This document shows, in pieces, positions 1 through 6,992 of a stretch of 16,760 nucleotides of DNA (position 1 is the first letter of the stretch; every line of letters starts with the position of its first letter). Under the pieces are notes generated by a model. The model did not search any database, had not been told where the DNA came from, and saw only the letters and a program-made list of their open reading frames with translations. The stretch is from Candidatus Melainabacteria bacterium. Its GTDB lineage: Bacteria > Cyanobacteriota > Vampirovibrionia > Obscuribacterales > Obscuribacteraceae. The translations under genes and the position numbers were made by a program. Where the stretch lies: positions 1-16,760 of the forward strand of contig PLXC01000019.1 in NCBI GenBank assembly GCA_003151275.1, read 5' to 3'.

Positions 1-32
1 TCGCCCGAAACCTTAATGCAGCACTTGCTTTT

Positions 33-87
33 CTAGCAGATGAGTACAGCCCAACCGGGTGCTGAAGCCATCAATCCAGATTGTTGA
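33..87 (-). pseudogene. hyfF-like gene fragment (relic of a second copy)
   Basis: Read on the minus strand, positions 87 to 40 match the intact hyfF-like gene at 1443 to 1396: 43 of 48 bases are identical. All five differences fall at third codon positions and are silent, so both copies encode QQSGLMASAPGWAVL. The similarity then stops abruptly and the frame meets TAG at 33-35. The similarity begins two bases past the stop codon of the neighbouring toxin gene. Seen directly: the alignment, the silent changes and the stop. Inferred: a remnant of a second, diverged hyfF copy whose upstream part was lost or displaced by the toxin-antitoxin operon. Confidence 0.75.
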
Positions 88-88
88 A

Positions 89-655
89 CTACGGATTCAA
101 TTCCTTTTCGATCATCGTCACTCGCTTGAACAGTCGGCGAGGCGATTTTGGAAATGGAGTAAAGCCATATTGTGTGTAAAAACCCATGGGATCTCTTGCT
201 CCGGCTGAGATTTCATCTTGCGTTGGTTCGTCGACATCGATGATCATTACAGCAGAAGCGACTATCTCGGTGGCGTTCAAACATTTCCTTTGCGCATCTA
301 CCAGGAGCAACTCGCCCAGCCGAGGTTTTTCACCATTGGCCGATAGCGCCGCTCGGAAAGTCTCATCCACTCCGAGACGGCCGAGCAGCGTAGCGCCAAC
401 TTGCGGATATCTGGGCAGCTTCCTTTGCATCTTTTCCGGCAGCTCGTCAAACTTTATGCTCATAGCTGAAAGGGTGTAGTAGCCACGCACTTTGTTGTCA
501 CCCGTTTCTGTCAAAATAAAGACAGTCGAGACCTTGCTGGACATAGCCCGGGCAGCTTGATCTTGGATGAACTTCTGGATACTTCCCAGGCTTGAGGTAA
601 AGGTAGTGGTGTCGTGTTCGGGCGTCCAGAGTTGGATTTCAAATTGTGCGCTCAA
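89..655 (-). CDS. GNAT-family acetyltransferase toxin (TacT/AtaT-like)
   Basis: A 188-residue GNAT-fold protein encoded directly after a DUF1778 antitoxin. Toxins of this pairing (TacT, AtaT, ItaT) acetylate the amino group of aminoacyl-tRNAs and block translation. Seen: the beta-strand segment GYYTLSAMSIKF, the GRLGVD strand, a following LGELLLVDA helix, and near the C-terminus FYTQYGF, where the family's catalytic tyrosine lies. The start is TTG at 653-655, overlapping the antitoxin stop as TTGA, which implies coupled translation. Odd: the acetyl-CoA pyrophosphate loop, normally Q/R-x-x-G-x-G right after the VD strand, is interrupted by about eight extra residues and reads as a degenerate EKPRLGE. 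The toxin may therefore be weakened or have a modified cofactor site. The family assignment is firm; activity and the exact target are inferred. Confidence 0.85.
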   Translation of the reverse strand: MSAQFEIQLWTPEHDTTTFTSSLGSIQKFIQDQAARAMSSKVSTVFILTETGDNKVRGYYTLSAMSIKFDELPEKMQRKLPRYPQVGATLLGRLGVDETFRAALSANGEKPRLGELLLVDAQRKCLNATEIVASAVMIIDVDEPTQDEISAGARDPMGFYTQYGFTPFPKSPRRLFKRVTMIEKELNP

Positions 656-933
656 GCGTGACCCATTTTCTTTTTGTACCGCCTGGCCGCTTCGACTGCT
701 TTGGCGCTAGGCTTGGGCTCGTTCATGAATGCTTCCGCCAGAGCCATGCTGTCTTCCAGGCAGAGCTTTATGACCATCTGCTGTTCAATCACCTGGATGG
801 CCTGAGTGAGCGCTGCCGCCACGACAAAGTCAGAAAGACTCCGTCCTTGTAATTCGGCGGCACGTTCGATTTGCTCTTTTGCTGCTGCAGGCAGGCGCAG
901 ATCAAGGCGTTCTTTTTTCAGTTCTGGCGACAT
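652..933 (-). CDS. DUF1778-family antitoxin (TacA-like, ribbon-helix-helix)
   Basis: A 93-residue protein. Its first half, with RLDLRLPAAAKEQIERAA and then GRSLSDFVV, is the typical DUF1778 ribbon-helix-helix DNA-binding domain. The C-terminal half, ending KKKMGHA, would wrap and neutralise the GNAT toxin. Such antitoxins bind their own promoter, alone and with the toxin. The gene precedes the toxin and overlaps it by four bases. The ATG at 931-933 has an AGGAAG Shine-Dalgarno a short distance upstream. An inverted repeat at 961-981 lies about 40 bases upstream of the start and fits an operator. Family call is strong; autoregulation is inferred from family behaviour and position. Confidence 0.88.
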   Translation of the reverse strand: MSPELKKERLDLRLPAAAKEQIERAAELQGRSLSDFVVAAALTQAIQVIEQQMVIKLCLEDSMALAEAFMNEPKPSAKAVEAARRYKKKMGHA

Positions 934-960
934 AGCTCACTTCCTGGCAGTACATCCCAT

Positions 961-981
961 TGTACGGTGAAACTCCGTACA
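961..981. promoter_or_regulatory. inverted repeat, candidate operator of the toxin-antitoxin operon
   Basis: TGTACGG at 961-967 and its exact complement CCGTACA at 975-981 are separated by seven bases. A further related half-site, TACCGTA, lies at 1010-1016. The repeat is just upstream of the DUF1778 antitoxin start at 933. Ribbon-helix-helix antitoxins bind such short repeated half-sites, so autorepression is likely, though no binding is shown. The same sequence could also fold as a 7-bp RNA hairpin. Confidence 0.45.
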
Positions 982-1094
982 CGGCAAGTACCCCGCGCAC
1001 CGGTGGCCTTACCGTATGGTCAAGTTCCGGCTACGCCTCCGCCCCCGCTCTCCCTCCCGGTGCGGGGCAAAACTCTAGAGACGATCGCAGTCCT

Positions 1095-2528
1095 TTAAAG
1101 CCCGCCCCAGAAATCCAATTGCGACGCGAGCCCGATGCAAAGCGACAGTGAGATCAAGAGTGCTGGGATTACGCTCGTGGCGATTGGTCTGAAGTATTGA
1201 AAATTTGGACTAGCAGCACCGAAAAAGATTTTGCCCACGTGCATGCAAACGACGATGAAACTCAAGGCTAAAGCGCCGATCAATAAGCCTGCGATCACGT
1301 AATGGTGGAGTTCGATTGAACGCATGAGGATCAACCACTCACTTAGAAATGTTCCGAACGGTGGTGCGCCTGTGCCTGCAAATACGGCCATCGCCATGAG
1401 CACAGCCCAACCAGGTGCGGAGGCCATCAATCCGGATTGTTGAGGTATGTGCTTTTTGCCTGTCGCTTGTATGACGTTACCGGAAAGCAAAAACAAAGAC
1501 ACCTTAGCGATGCTGTGATTTAAGGCTTGCAGAAAGAACAACGGTCCCGAGTTCAAACCGATGGCAACAACCATCAGTCCTACATTCTCGATGCTTGAGT
1601 AAGCAAACAGTCGCTTGAGAGAATATTGACGAATCAGAAAAAAGCTGGCCGCGACTACCGTGATTGCTCCTGCCCAGAGGATCAATTGGCTGTCGAGTTG
1701 ATTCAGTGGCGTGGCCATTACAATTTGACTAACGCGAAAAATGGCGAACAGCGAACAGTTAAGTAACGAGCCTGAGAGAATAGCAGAGGAAGGCGCCGGA
1801 GCTTCGGAGTGTGCATCCGGCAGCCAACTATGCAAAGGGAAAATCCCCGCTTTTGTACCATAACCAAGAAAGCAGAAAATAAAACCGAAGCGCAGCAATT
1901 TGTAGTCTAGGTTTGGGGCTGCGGCGATCAGGTTATCGATTTGCAGCGTGCCACCAGATATAGCACCATGCTGTCCGGAAGCGAAAATGAACAACGTACC
2001 CAGCAATGCAAATGAAATTCCAACGCTACAGATGATCAGATACTTCCAGGTTGCCTCAAGAGCATGTTTTGAGCGACTGAAATAGACGAGAGGGGCTGAC
2101 AATAGAGTGGTTGACTCAACGGCGATCCAAAGATAGCCAAGGTTTTTACAGAAAAACACAAGGTACATCGCCAACACGAAGAACATAGAAAAGCCATAAT
2201 TTAGCCTCAAGCTACTGCTTGAAGGAGGATCTGCCTTCTGCAGTTCGCGCCCAAAGAACACGTGTCCATGCGTCAATGCACAAGCAGCAACGCCTGAAGT
2301 GAGAATCACAAATGCAGCGTCAATACGAGTAAGACCAAAGTCCTCTGAAATAGAAAAACCTGACATAGTGCCATTGAATAACGGATACGAAAAACAAATG
2401 ATCAGCGCCAACTGAAGCCACGAAGCTGCAACAACTATGCGCCCCGCCATTTTGCAATCCTTGATTTCGCATAGCATTATTGCCACTGCAAATGGTATTA
2501 GGACTGTGAGCAGGATTAGTTGCAGCAT
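1095..2528 (-). CDS. hyfF: hydrogenase-4 membrane subunit F-like (NuoN/MrpD-type proton channel)
   Basis: A 477-residue polytopic membrane protein of the complex I/Mrp antiporter-like family, closest in pattern to HyfF (E. coli HyfF is about 526 residues). Diagnostic stretch: YGTKAGIFPLHSWLPDAHSE, with the conserved TM7 lysine and the HSWLPDAH loop, followed by APSSAILSGSLLNCSLFAIFR. The later FAYSSIENVGLM and GTGAPPFGTFLSEW segments also match. It would sit in the cytoplasmic membrane and carry protons coupled to an electron-transfer module. The start ATG at 2526-2528 is six bases past the stop of the hyfE-like gene and is preceded by AGGAA. It is the last gene of the hyf cluster here; hydrogenase large and small subunit genes, normally next, are absent. 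A fragment of a second copy lies at 33-87. Confidence 0.85.
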   Translation of the reverse strand: MLQLILLTVLIPFAVAIMLCEIKDCKMAGRIVVAASWLQLALIICFSYPLFNGTMSGFSISEDFGLTRIDAAFVILTSGVAACALTHGHVFFGRELQKADPPSSSSLRLNYGFSMFFVLAMYLVFFCKNLGYLWIAVESTTLLSAPLVYFSRSKHALEATWKYLIICSVGISFALLGTLFIFASGQHGAISGGTLQIDNLIAAAPNLDYKLLRFGFIFCFLGYGTKAGIFPLHSWLPDAHSEAPAPSSAILSGSLLNCSLFAIFRVSQIVMATPLNQLDSQLILWAGAITVVAASFFLIRQYSLKRLFAYSSIENVGLMVVAIGLNSGPLFFLQALNHSIAKVSLFLLSGNVIQATGKKHIPQQSGLMASAPGWAVLMAMAVFAGTGAPPFGTFLSEWLILMRSIELHHYVIAGLLIGALALSFIVVCMHVGKIFFGAASPNFQYFRPIATSVIPALLISLSLCIGLASQLDFWGGL

Positions 2529-2534
2529 GGGTTC

Positions 2535-3185
2535 CTAGTGTTTGAGATCGGTGAGGCGACTGACATCGATGTGCTCGAAGCTTTTCTTGATTTGGAAGAT
2601 CAAAACTCCGGCAATCATTACTGCTCCAAGAATGTCGACGAATACGGCCAGCTCAATTAACAGTGGTAAGCCTTCCGTTTGAGTGAGGGCGAATAAAAAT
2701 ACACCGTTTTCCAAAATCAGAAATCCCACTATTTGACTTAATGCGAGTCGTCGCGTCAGCATCATCAACAATCCGCTGAAGATGTGCGAGATGCTAGCCG
2801 TCGCCGTCGCGATCACCTGGCCGCCTGGAGCTGGCATAGGCAAATGTTGGGCCACGAAAAAGCTCAAGCCGAAAAGTAAGATGCTGAGATGCATGGACAA
2901 AGGAGCTGGAATGATCATGCCCGGATCATCCATAACCTGAATTCGACGGACGATCCAGTTCAGAAAGATCGGGACGATCACCGCTCTTTGCATTAACAAT
3001 GTGAGAGCAATAATGTAGAAATGAGGTTCGTGATTTTGAAAGGCGAAATAGGCGGTCTCTCCAGCAATTAACCAGATCTGGATAGAAAACATCGACAGTT
3101 CGAAATGAATATTTCTAGATCCAAGCATCAACACCGCGATGACGGCAGAAGCGATGCTCATTACTTCATAGACCGTGACGTGCAT
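2535..3185 (-). CDS. hyfE: hydrogenase-4 membrane subunit E-like (NuoK-related)
   Basis: A 216-residue, almost entirely hydrophobic protein with several predicted membrane spans. Length matches HyfE (about 216 in E. coli). It lies between the hyfC-like and hyfF-like genes, as in hydrogenase-4 operons. HyfE proteins are related to NuoK and link the antiporter-like subunits to the membrane arm. Recognisable features are an early acidic span with FELSMFSIQIWLIAGETAYF and the later GFLILENGVFLFALTQTEG, with buried glutamates as in NuoK. The start ATG at 3183-3185 overlaps the end of the hyfC-like gene by 20 bases, implying coupled translation. Called on hydropathy, size, gene order and motif; no soluble domain is present. 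Confidence 0.8.
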   Translation of the reverse strand: MHVTVYEVMSIASAVIAVLMLGSRNIHFELSMFSIQIWLIAGETAYFAFQNHEPHFYIIALTLLMQRAVIVPIFLNWIVRRIQVMDDPGMIIPAPLSMHLSILLFGLSFFVAQHLPMPAPGGQVIATATASISHIFSGLLMMLTRRLALSQIVGFLILENGVFLFALTQTEGLPLLIELAVFVDILGAVMIAGVLIFQIKKSFEHIDVSRLTDLKH

Positions 3186-4119
3186 ATAAGCCTCCGATTA
3201 GCGCGCCAGCCGTGGCAAACAGTCCCATCGTCAACGCATATGCAATGAACTCGGGTGTTCTAGTCCACTGCATTTTCACCGAGACAGTTTCGTTCATGGC
3301 CGTGACAAATCCAACTGCCAATATTCCAACGACGCTAAGAATGGCTCGAGCCGCGAAAGTCAAATCAACTACGCTAGTGAGCGCATGAAGCAAACACTGC
3401 GTCGTCAAACCGAACAGCACTACCATCTTTAAGGCGTGTGTAAACTCTACGAGGGCGAGATTTTTTCCGGAATTCTCCAGCGTCATCGCTTCATGCACCA
3501 TGGTCAGCTCCAAGTGGGTGGCCGGATCGTCAATTGGCATGCGAGAAAGATCTACAAGGCTGGACAAATACAAACCAGCAGCAGCAGCCAGCCAAACTGG
3601 AGCATCATAAATGGAACAACGTTGAGAGAAATCAAAAATAACCGAGAGGTCTGTGCTATGAGCAGTCAACCCGACTGCGCATAAGCTGAGGAATAAAGCG
3701 GGTTCGGTAAGCATGCCTAAGTAAGCTTCACGGCTTGACCCAAAGGCGCCAAACGCGCTGCCGGAATCCAAAGCGCTCAAAATGATCATGAATCGCATCA
3801 GCGCAAGCAAGTAAAACAACATGAACAAATCATCACCCGAACATTCAGGTTTGAAAGAAAGCCAGGGTACGAGCGCCGCAATCAGCAAGATGATGGCCAT
3901 ATTCAGGGCGCAGCTCAATCGAAAAATCCAAGTTGTGGTTTCGCTGATGGTTTGATCTTTTCGCAGCCATTTGAAACAATCAAAAAGCGGTTGGAAAAGT
4001 CGGGCTCCCATTCTGCCTTGCATGCGCGCTTTGACTTTTCGAATTGTCCCAACAGTGAGAAAGGGCAAAAGGATGATGCTTAGCAGGGTAGCGATGTAGC
4101 TGATGATTTGGTGGGTCAT
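3166..4119 (-). CDS. hyfC: hydrogenase-4 membrane subunit C-like (NuoH family)
   Basis: A 317-residue membrane protein of the NuoH/HyfC/HycD family (E. coli HyfC is about 322). NuoH-type subunits anchor the peripheral redox arm and form the quinone-site or coupling region. The family hallmark after the first helix is present: RKVKARMQGRMGARLFQPLF, then DCFKWLRKD. Further on, the acidic loop LTEPALFLSL and the PIDDPATHLELTMVHEAM stretch match the HyfC version of the NuoH signature. The ATG overlaps the stop of the hyfB-like gene as ATGA (4116-4119). Without a NiFe large subunit nearby, the arm's electron-transfer partner is unknown. Confidence 0.87.
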   Translation of the reverse strand: MTHQIISYIATLLSIILLPFLTVGTIRKVKARMQGRMGARLFQPLFDCFKWLRKDQTISETTTWIFRLSCALNMAIILLIAALVPWLSFKPECSGDDLFMLFYLLALMRFMIILSALDSGSAFGAFGSSREAYLGMLTEPALFLSLCAVGLTAHSTDLSVIFDFSQRCSIYDAPVWLAAAAGLYLSSLVDLSRMPIDDPATHLELTMVHEAMTLENSGKNLALVEFTHALKMVVLFGLTTQCLLHALTSVVDLTFAARAILSVVGILAVGFVTAMNETVSVKMQWTRTPEFIAYALTMGLFATAGALIGGLYARHGL

Positions 4120-6086
4120 ATCATAATTCCAATGATCATGAGTGCCACCAGAGTGACCAACATATATCCGAGATAAAGGTGTACGCTGCCTGTCTGGAGC
4201 ATGAGCATATGCTCGCCGATCCAGGTCACCAGTTTGATTACCGGCAGGTAAATAGAAGCTTCCAGCAGGGCGATTCTCGATGTCTGCACAGCCACCACTT
4301 CAGGGAAATGGCGACGGTCTTTTCCTTCAAACGTCGGTAGTTTTCGATATTTGAACAGTGGAGCAAAAGTGTAGGCTACGTTTTCTGCAAAGCTAGTCGC
4401 GGTGCCTTCCATCCTTTCGCTAAGCGCGCCAAAGCCGCACTCCCAAGTGATATATTTTTTGATTTTTACGCGCTTGTCACTCAATAAAGATGCATAGATG
4501 ACGGTTGAAACCAGCCCTAAAAACACGGCAATTTCACCCATCGGCATTATGTAAGTGGAATCAGTAGACATCGAGGTTTTCAGCCATGATTCGCAAATAG
4601 GATTAATCACTGACAGGACCGCTGGTGCGGTTACTCCAAGAACGACGCAGGAGGCCGCAAGTATGGCTTGAGCCGCCAGCATGTATTTCGTACCGTCCAC
4701 TGCATGATGCGCATGGGCCGAGCGCGGTCTGCCTAAAAAAGTGATCCCAATTGCTTTGGTGAAGCAGTAAAGAGCTAGCCCGCTAACAATAGCCAGTATT
4801 CCGATACAACCAATCGCGCCACCGCTTAGCCAGAGCGAACCGGAATCACAAGCAAGGCGAAACAAACTTTGATAAATGAGCCACTTGCTGTTAAATCCGT
4901 TCAACGGTGGAAGTGCGCAAATTGCAGCACCGCCAATGATGAAAAATATCATCGTGAATGGCATGAATTTGCCCAGACCGCCCAATAGTTCCATGTCTCG
5001 AGTATGGACGTTAGCATCAATCGTTCCTGCAGTGAGGAACAGAAGAGACTTGAACAAACCGTGATTGACACAGTGAAAGATTGCTGCCGCAAGACTGATA
5101 CCGGCAATGATCGGAAGATTCAAACCTTGAGCAATGAGAGCGATGCTGATGCCAATCAAAATCAGTCCTACATTCTCGATACTGCTATAGGCGAGAAGGG
5201 TTTTTAAATCTCGCTGCAGAAGCGCAGATAGCATTCCCCAAAATGCCGAGATAAGACCGAGTGTCAATATTACATAGGCAAGGTCAGCAATCAATCCGTT
5301 CACAACCAGGACACGGATGATGGCATACGGCGCAATTTTGATCATTACGCCGCTCAGTAGTGCTGATACCGGAGATGGTGCGGCAGGATGTGCATAAGGC
5401 AGCCAATCATGGAACGGCCAAATACCGCCTTTAATGCAGAAGGCCAGCAAAATCAGGAGCCCTGGCCAAATCGTGACATGACCGGCAAGATGCCACTCGG
5501 CAAAATTCCATGAATTTGTGAGAGTGTGCATCCATAAAAAACCAGCCATCAACAGCGCCGTTGAGATTCGTGTCGCACCTAAATAAATAAAGGCAGCTTT
5601 TCGACATTCACGATTGGCCAAATCGGAGGCTATTAGCAGCGTCGATGTCAGCGCCATTACTTCCCAAAACATCAAGAATGTCAGGGCATTGGCAGCCAAA
5701 ATCACGCCAAGCATGCCGATGACAAACAAGATTAATTCCACCCAGTACCAGCAGACATTTGAATGTTTCTCAATGTGCTTTAGATAACCAGGCGAAAAGA
5801 GAGCGACAGACAGACTAATCATGCCCAACAACCCTGCATAAATCGATGAGAGGGCATCGATGCGAAAAGTTAGCGGTGCCACCAAAAGATAAATTGGTGA
5901 AGGCGCATCCCAAGCAAAATCGCTACTCCAACCAAGCACCGCAGCCGCAATCATGAGCGCAGCGCCAACAAAGAGCACAGCCGAACAGAACTCGTGCTTC
6001 AAGTTCTTGCCGCGTGCAACTATGGCGATGCAACTTACAAGTAGAAATAGAACTGTGCCATCGATGAGGGACGCCGCTGTTGACAT
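4116..6086 (-). CDS. hyfB: hydrogenase-4 membrane subunit B-like (NuoL/NuoM-type antiporter subunit)
   Basis: A 656-residue polytopic protein (E. coli HyfB is about 672) of the NuoL/M/N family. Conserved pump residues are visible: the TM5 glutamate in MFWEVMALTSTLL, the TM7 lysine in FCIKGGIWPFHDWLPYAHPA, then APSPVSALLSGVMIKIAPYA, and later AYSSIENVGLILIG and FHCVNHGLFKSLLF. The C-terminal extension with KYITWECGFGA is the typical HyfB/HycC tail. It is the first gene of the cluster, starting at ATG 6084-6086, with a weak Shine-Dalgarno. Predicted role: one proton path of a hydrogenase-4 or formate-hydrogenlyase-like complex. It could instead belong to another complex built on the same membrane arm, since the catalytic subunits are missing here. 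Confidence 0.87.
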   Translation of the reverse strand: MSTAASLIDGTVLFLLVSCIAIVARGKNLKHEFCSAVLFVGAALMIAAAVLGWSSDFAWDAPSPIYLLVAPLTFRIDALSSIYAGLLGMISLSVALFSPGYLKHIEKHSNVCWYWVELILFVIGMLGVILAANALTFLMFWEVMALTSTLLIASDLANRECRKAAFIYLGATRISTALLMAGFLWMHTLTNSWNFAEWHLAGHVTIWPGLLILLAFCIKGGIWPFHDWLPYAHPAAPSPVSALLSGVMIKIAPYAIIRVLVVNGLIADLAYVILTLGLISAFWGMLSALLQRDLKTLLAYSSIENVGLILIGISIALIAQGLNLPIIAGISLAAAIFHCVNHGLFKSLLFLTAGTIDANVHTRDMELLGGLGKFMPFTMIFFIIGGAAICALPPLNGFNSKWLIYQSLFRLACDSGSLWLSGGAIGCIGILAIVSGLALYCFTKAIGITFLGRPRSAHAHHAVDGTKYMLAAQAILAASCVVLGVTAPAVLSVINPICESWLKTSMSTDSTYIMPMGEIAVFLGLVSTVIYASLLSDKRVKIKKYITWECGFGALSERMEGTATSFAENVAYTFAPLFKYRKLPTFEGKDRRHFPEVVAVQTSRIALLEASIYLPVIKLVTWIGEHMLMLQTGSVHLYLGYMLVTLVALMIIGIMI

Positions 6087-6379
6087 GACTGCTTTGATTC
6101 TCTTGCCGAATAGAACAGGCTAATATGGCTGGTTGTCATAAGCTGTCCGGTGCTGATAAGGGATCTTAATATCACATCTAACATCATGTGTATTCTTGAT
6201 GTTCTAATCGATGTCGCTTGATTTTGCCATCAATGCCGTCGCATGTGGTGCCGTTACCTAGACTATTAAATACGCTTGCACGAATTTTGACAACGTTTTT
6301 GAGTGATCAAATTGCGTTGGAAAACGTAGCAAAATAATAGAACAAAAGGTGAACGCCCACATGAGACGCCCGGTCGCCA

Positions 6380-6408
6380 AAAGAGCACCGCTCACAACAG
6401 TGCTCTTT
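6380..6408 (-). terminator. hairpin, probable terminator after the VOC gene
   Basis: AAAGAGCAC at 6380-6388 pairs perfectly with GTGCTCTTT at 6400-6408 across an 11-base loop. On the minus strand the stem ends in TTTT, which suits intrinsic termination of the lnt-to-VOC operon before it reaches hyfB. The distance from the VOC stop is about 120 bases, with the repeat region between. Confidence 0.5.
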
Positions 6409-6524
6409 CGGTTCAAATCAATTTGTGGGTTAGAGGCCGACAGGGATGCCGACGCTCCCAGATTTCTTCTTTCGGTTTAAATCATTTGTCTGTTCGATGC
6501 CGGCAGGGATGCCGGCGCTCCCAG
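6406..6524. repeat. two-copy tandem repeat with GCCGRC-AGGGAT-GCCGRC core
   Basis: Two units of about 55 bases (6406-6461 and 6470-6524) start with TTTCGGTTYAAATCA and end with a shared GCTCCCAG. The core of the second is GCCGGC-AGGGAT-GCCGGC (6499-6516), whose two arms can pair. The core of the first is GCCGAC-AGGGAT-GCCGAC (6436-6453), where both arms carry the same G-to-A change. The second unit ends three bases before the VOC stop codon. From memory, the GCCGGCAGGGATGCCGGC sequence is a common dispersed element in environmental genomes; I cannot check copy number here. Confidence 0.75.
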
Positions 6525-6526
6525 GC

Positions 6527-6922
6527 TTATTTAGATACCATGCCGAAGAAAGACAGCACGTTGCCATCAGGATCTTTGATTTCGGCTGACATGCCAACCT
6601 TTGATGGACCCGCTTCACAAACTTGCACGGGCTCTTTCAACAATGTGATGCCACCTGCCTTCAATGCTTCTACCGTTCCATAAAAATCATCAACATTGAA
6701 GACTGGTACAGGCTGCCCGTGGGCACGATCCGCCGACAGAGTTTTGTCGCTGTGTAGCGCGAAGGTAGCCGCCCCGGTTTCAAATTCAACCCAGCCGTCT
6801 TCCTCGGTTTTTAGCGTCATTCCCAGGGTGTCGCGATAAAACGGAACTGCCGTCTTCGTGTCCTTGACGTAGACAATGACATATCCCAAGCTGGAAATTT
6901 TGACATTGGTTTTTACAGGCAT
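6527..6922 (-). CDS. VOC-superfamily protein (glyoxalase/bleomycin-resistance fold)
   Basis: A 131-residue protein with the paired beta-alpha-beta-beta-beta modules of the vicinal-oxygen-chelate superfamily. The N-terminal module reads LGYVIVYVKDTKTAVPFYRD, then LGM and EFETGAATFALH. The C-terminal module has VFNVDDFYGTVEALKAGGI and ends with the DPDGN turn. Members include glyoxalase I, dioxygenases and antibiotic-binding proteins, so the substrate cannot be named. Odd: after DPDGN the usual metal-ligand glutamate (DPDGNxxEL) is serine (DPDGNVLSFFG), so metal binding at that site is doubtful. It is the last gene of the lnt operon, 70 bases past the crotonase stop, with ATG at 6920-6922. Confidence 0.82.
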   Translation of the reverse strand: MPVKTNVKISSLGYVIVYVKDTKTAVPFYRDTLGMTLKTEEDGWVEFETGAATFALHSDKTLSADRAHGQPVPVFNVDDFYGTVEALKAGGITLLKEPVQVCEAGPSKVGMSAEIKDPDGNVLSFFGMVSK

Positions 6923-6992
6923 TTAATAGCCCTCCAGAAGCGTGAAGGCGTGATCATAGAACAAATGCAAAACCTGAACATGAAATGAAGAA

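Larger units (their letters stand above)
6087..6526. other. gene-free region upstream of hyfB
   Basis: This 440-base stretch has no convincing gene. The part next to hyfB (about 6090-6320) is AT-richer and should hold the minus-strand hyf promoter, but I see no clear -35/-10 pair. It contains two short palindromes: TTGAT-N6-ATCAA at 6218-6233 and TTTGA-N4-TCAAA at 6298-6311. Both are loosely of the CRP/FNR shape but with wrong spacing or half-sites for a standard site. The right part holds a terminator-like hairpin (6380-6408) and a two-copy repeat (6406-6524). The open frames here translate into the low-complexity SAGIPAG pattern and are not genes. Confidence 0.6.

Noticed and set aside
961..1068. 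GC-rich hairpins resembling part of a group II intron (domain V-like) or an integron site
   Set aside because: The stem-loop lacks the AGC triad, GAAA tetraloop geometry and bulge of domain V, and no maturase or integrase is near. The CCCCGC/GCGGGG stem has no U-tract, so it is not a standard terminator.
6423..6683. Open frames through the 6406-6524 repeat on both strands
   Set aside because: They translate the repeat into the low-complexity SAGIPAG pattern and run antisense to, or out of frame with, the VOC gene.
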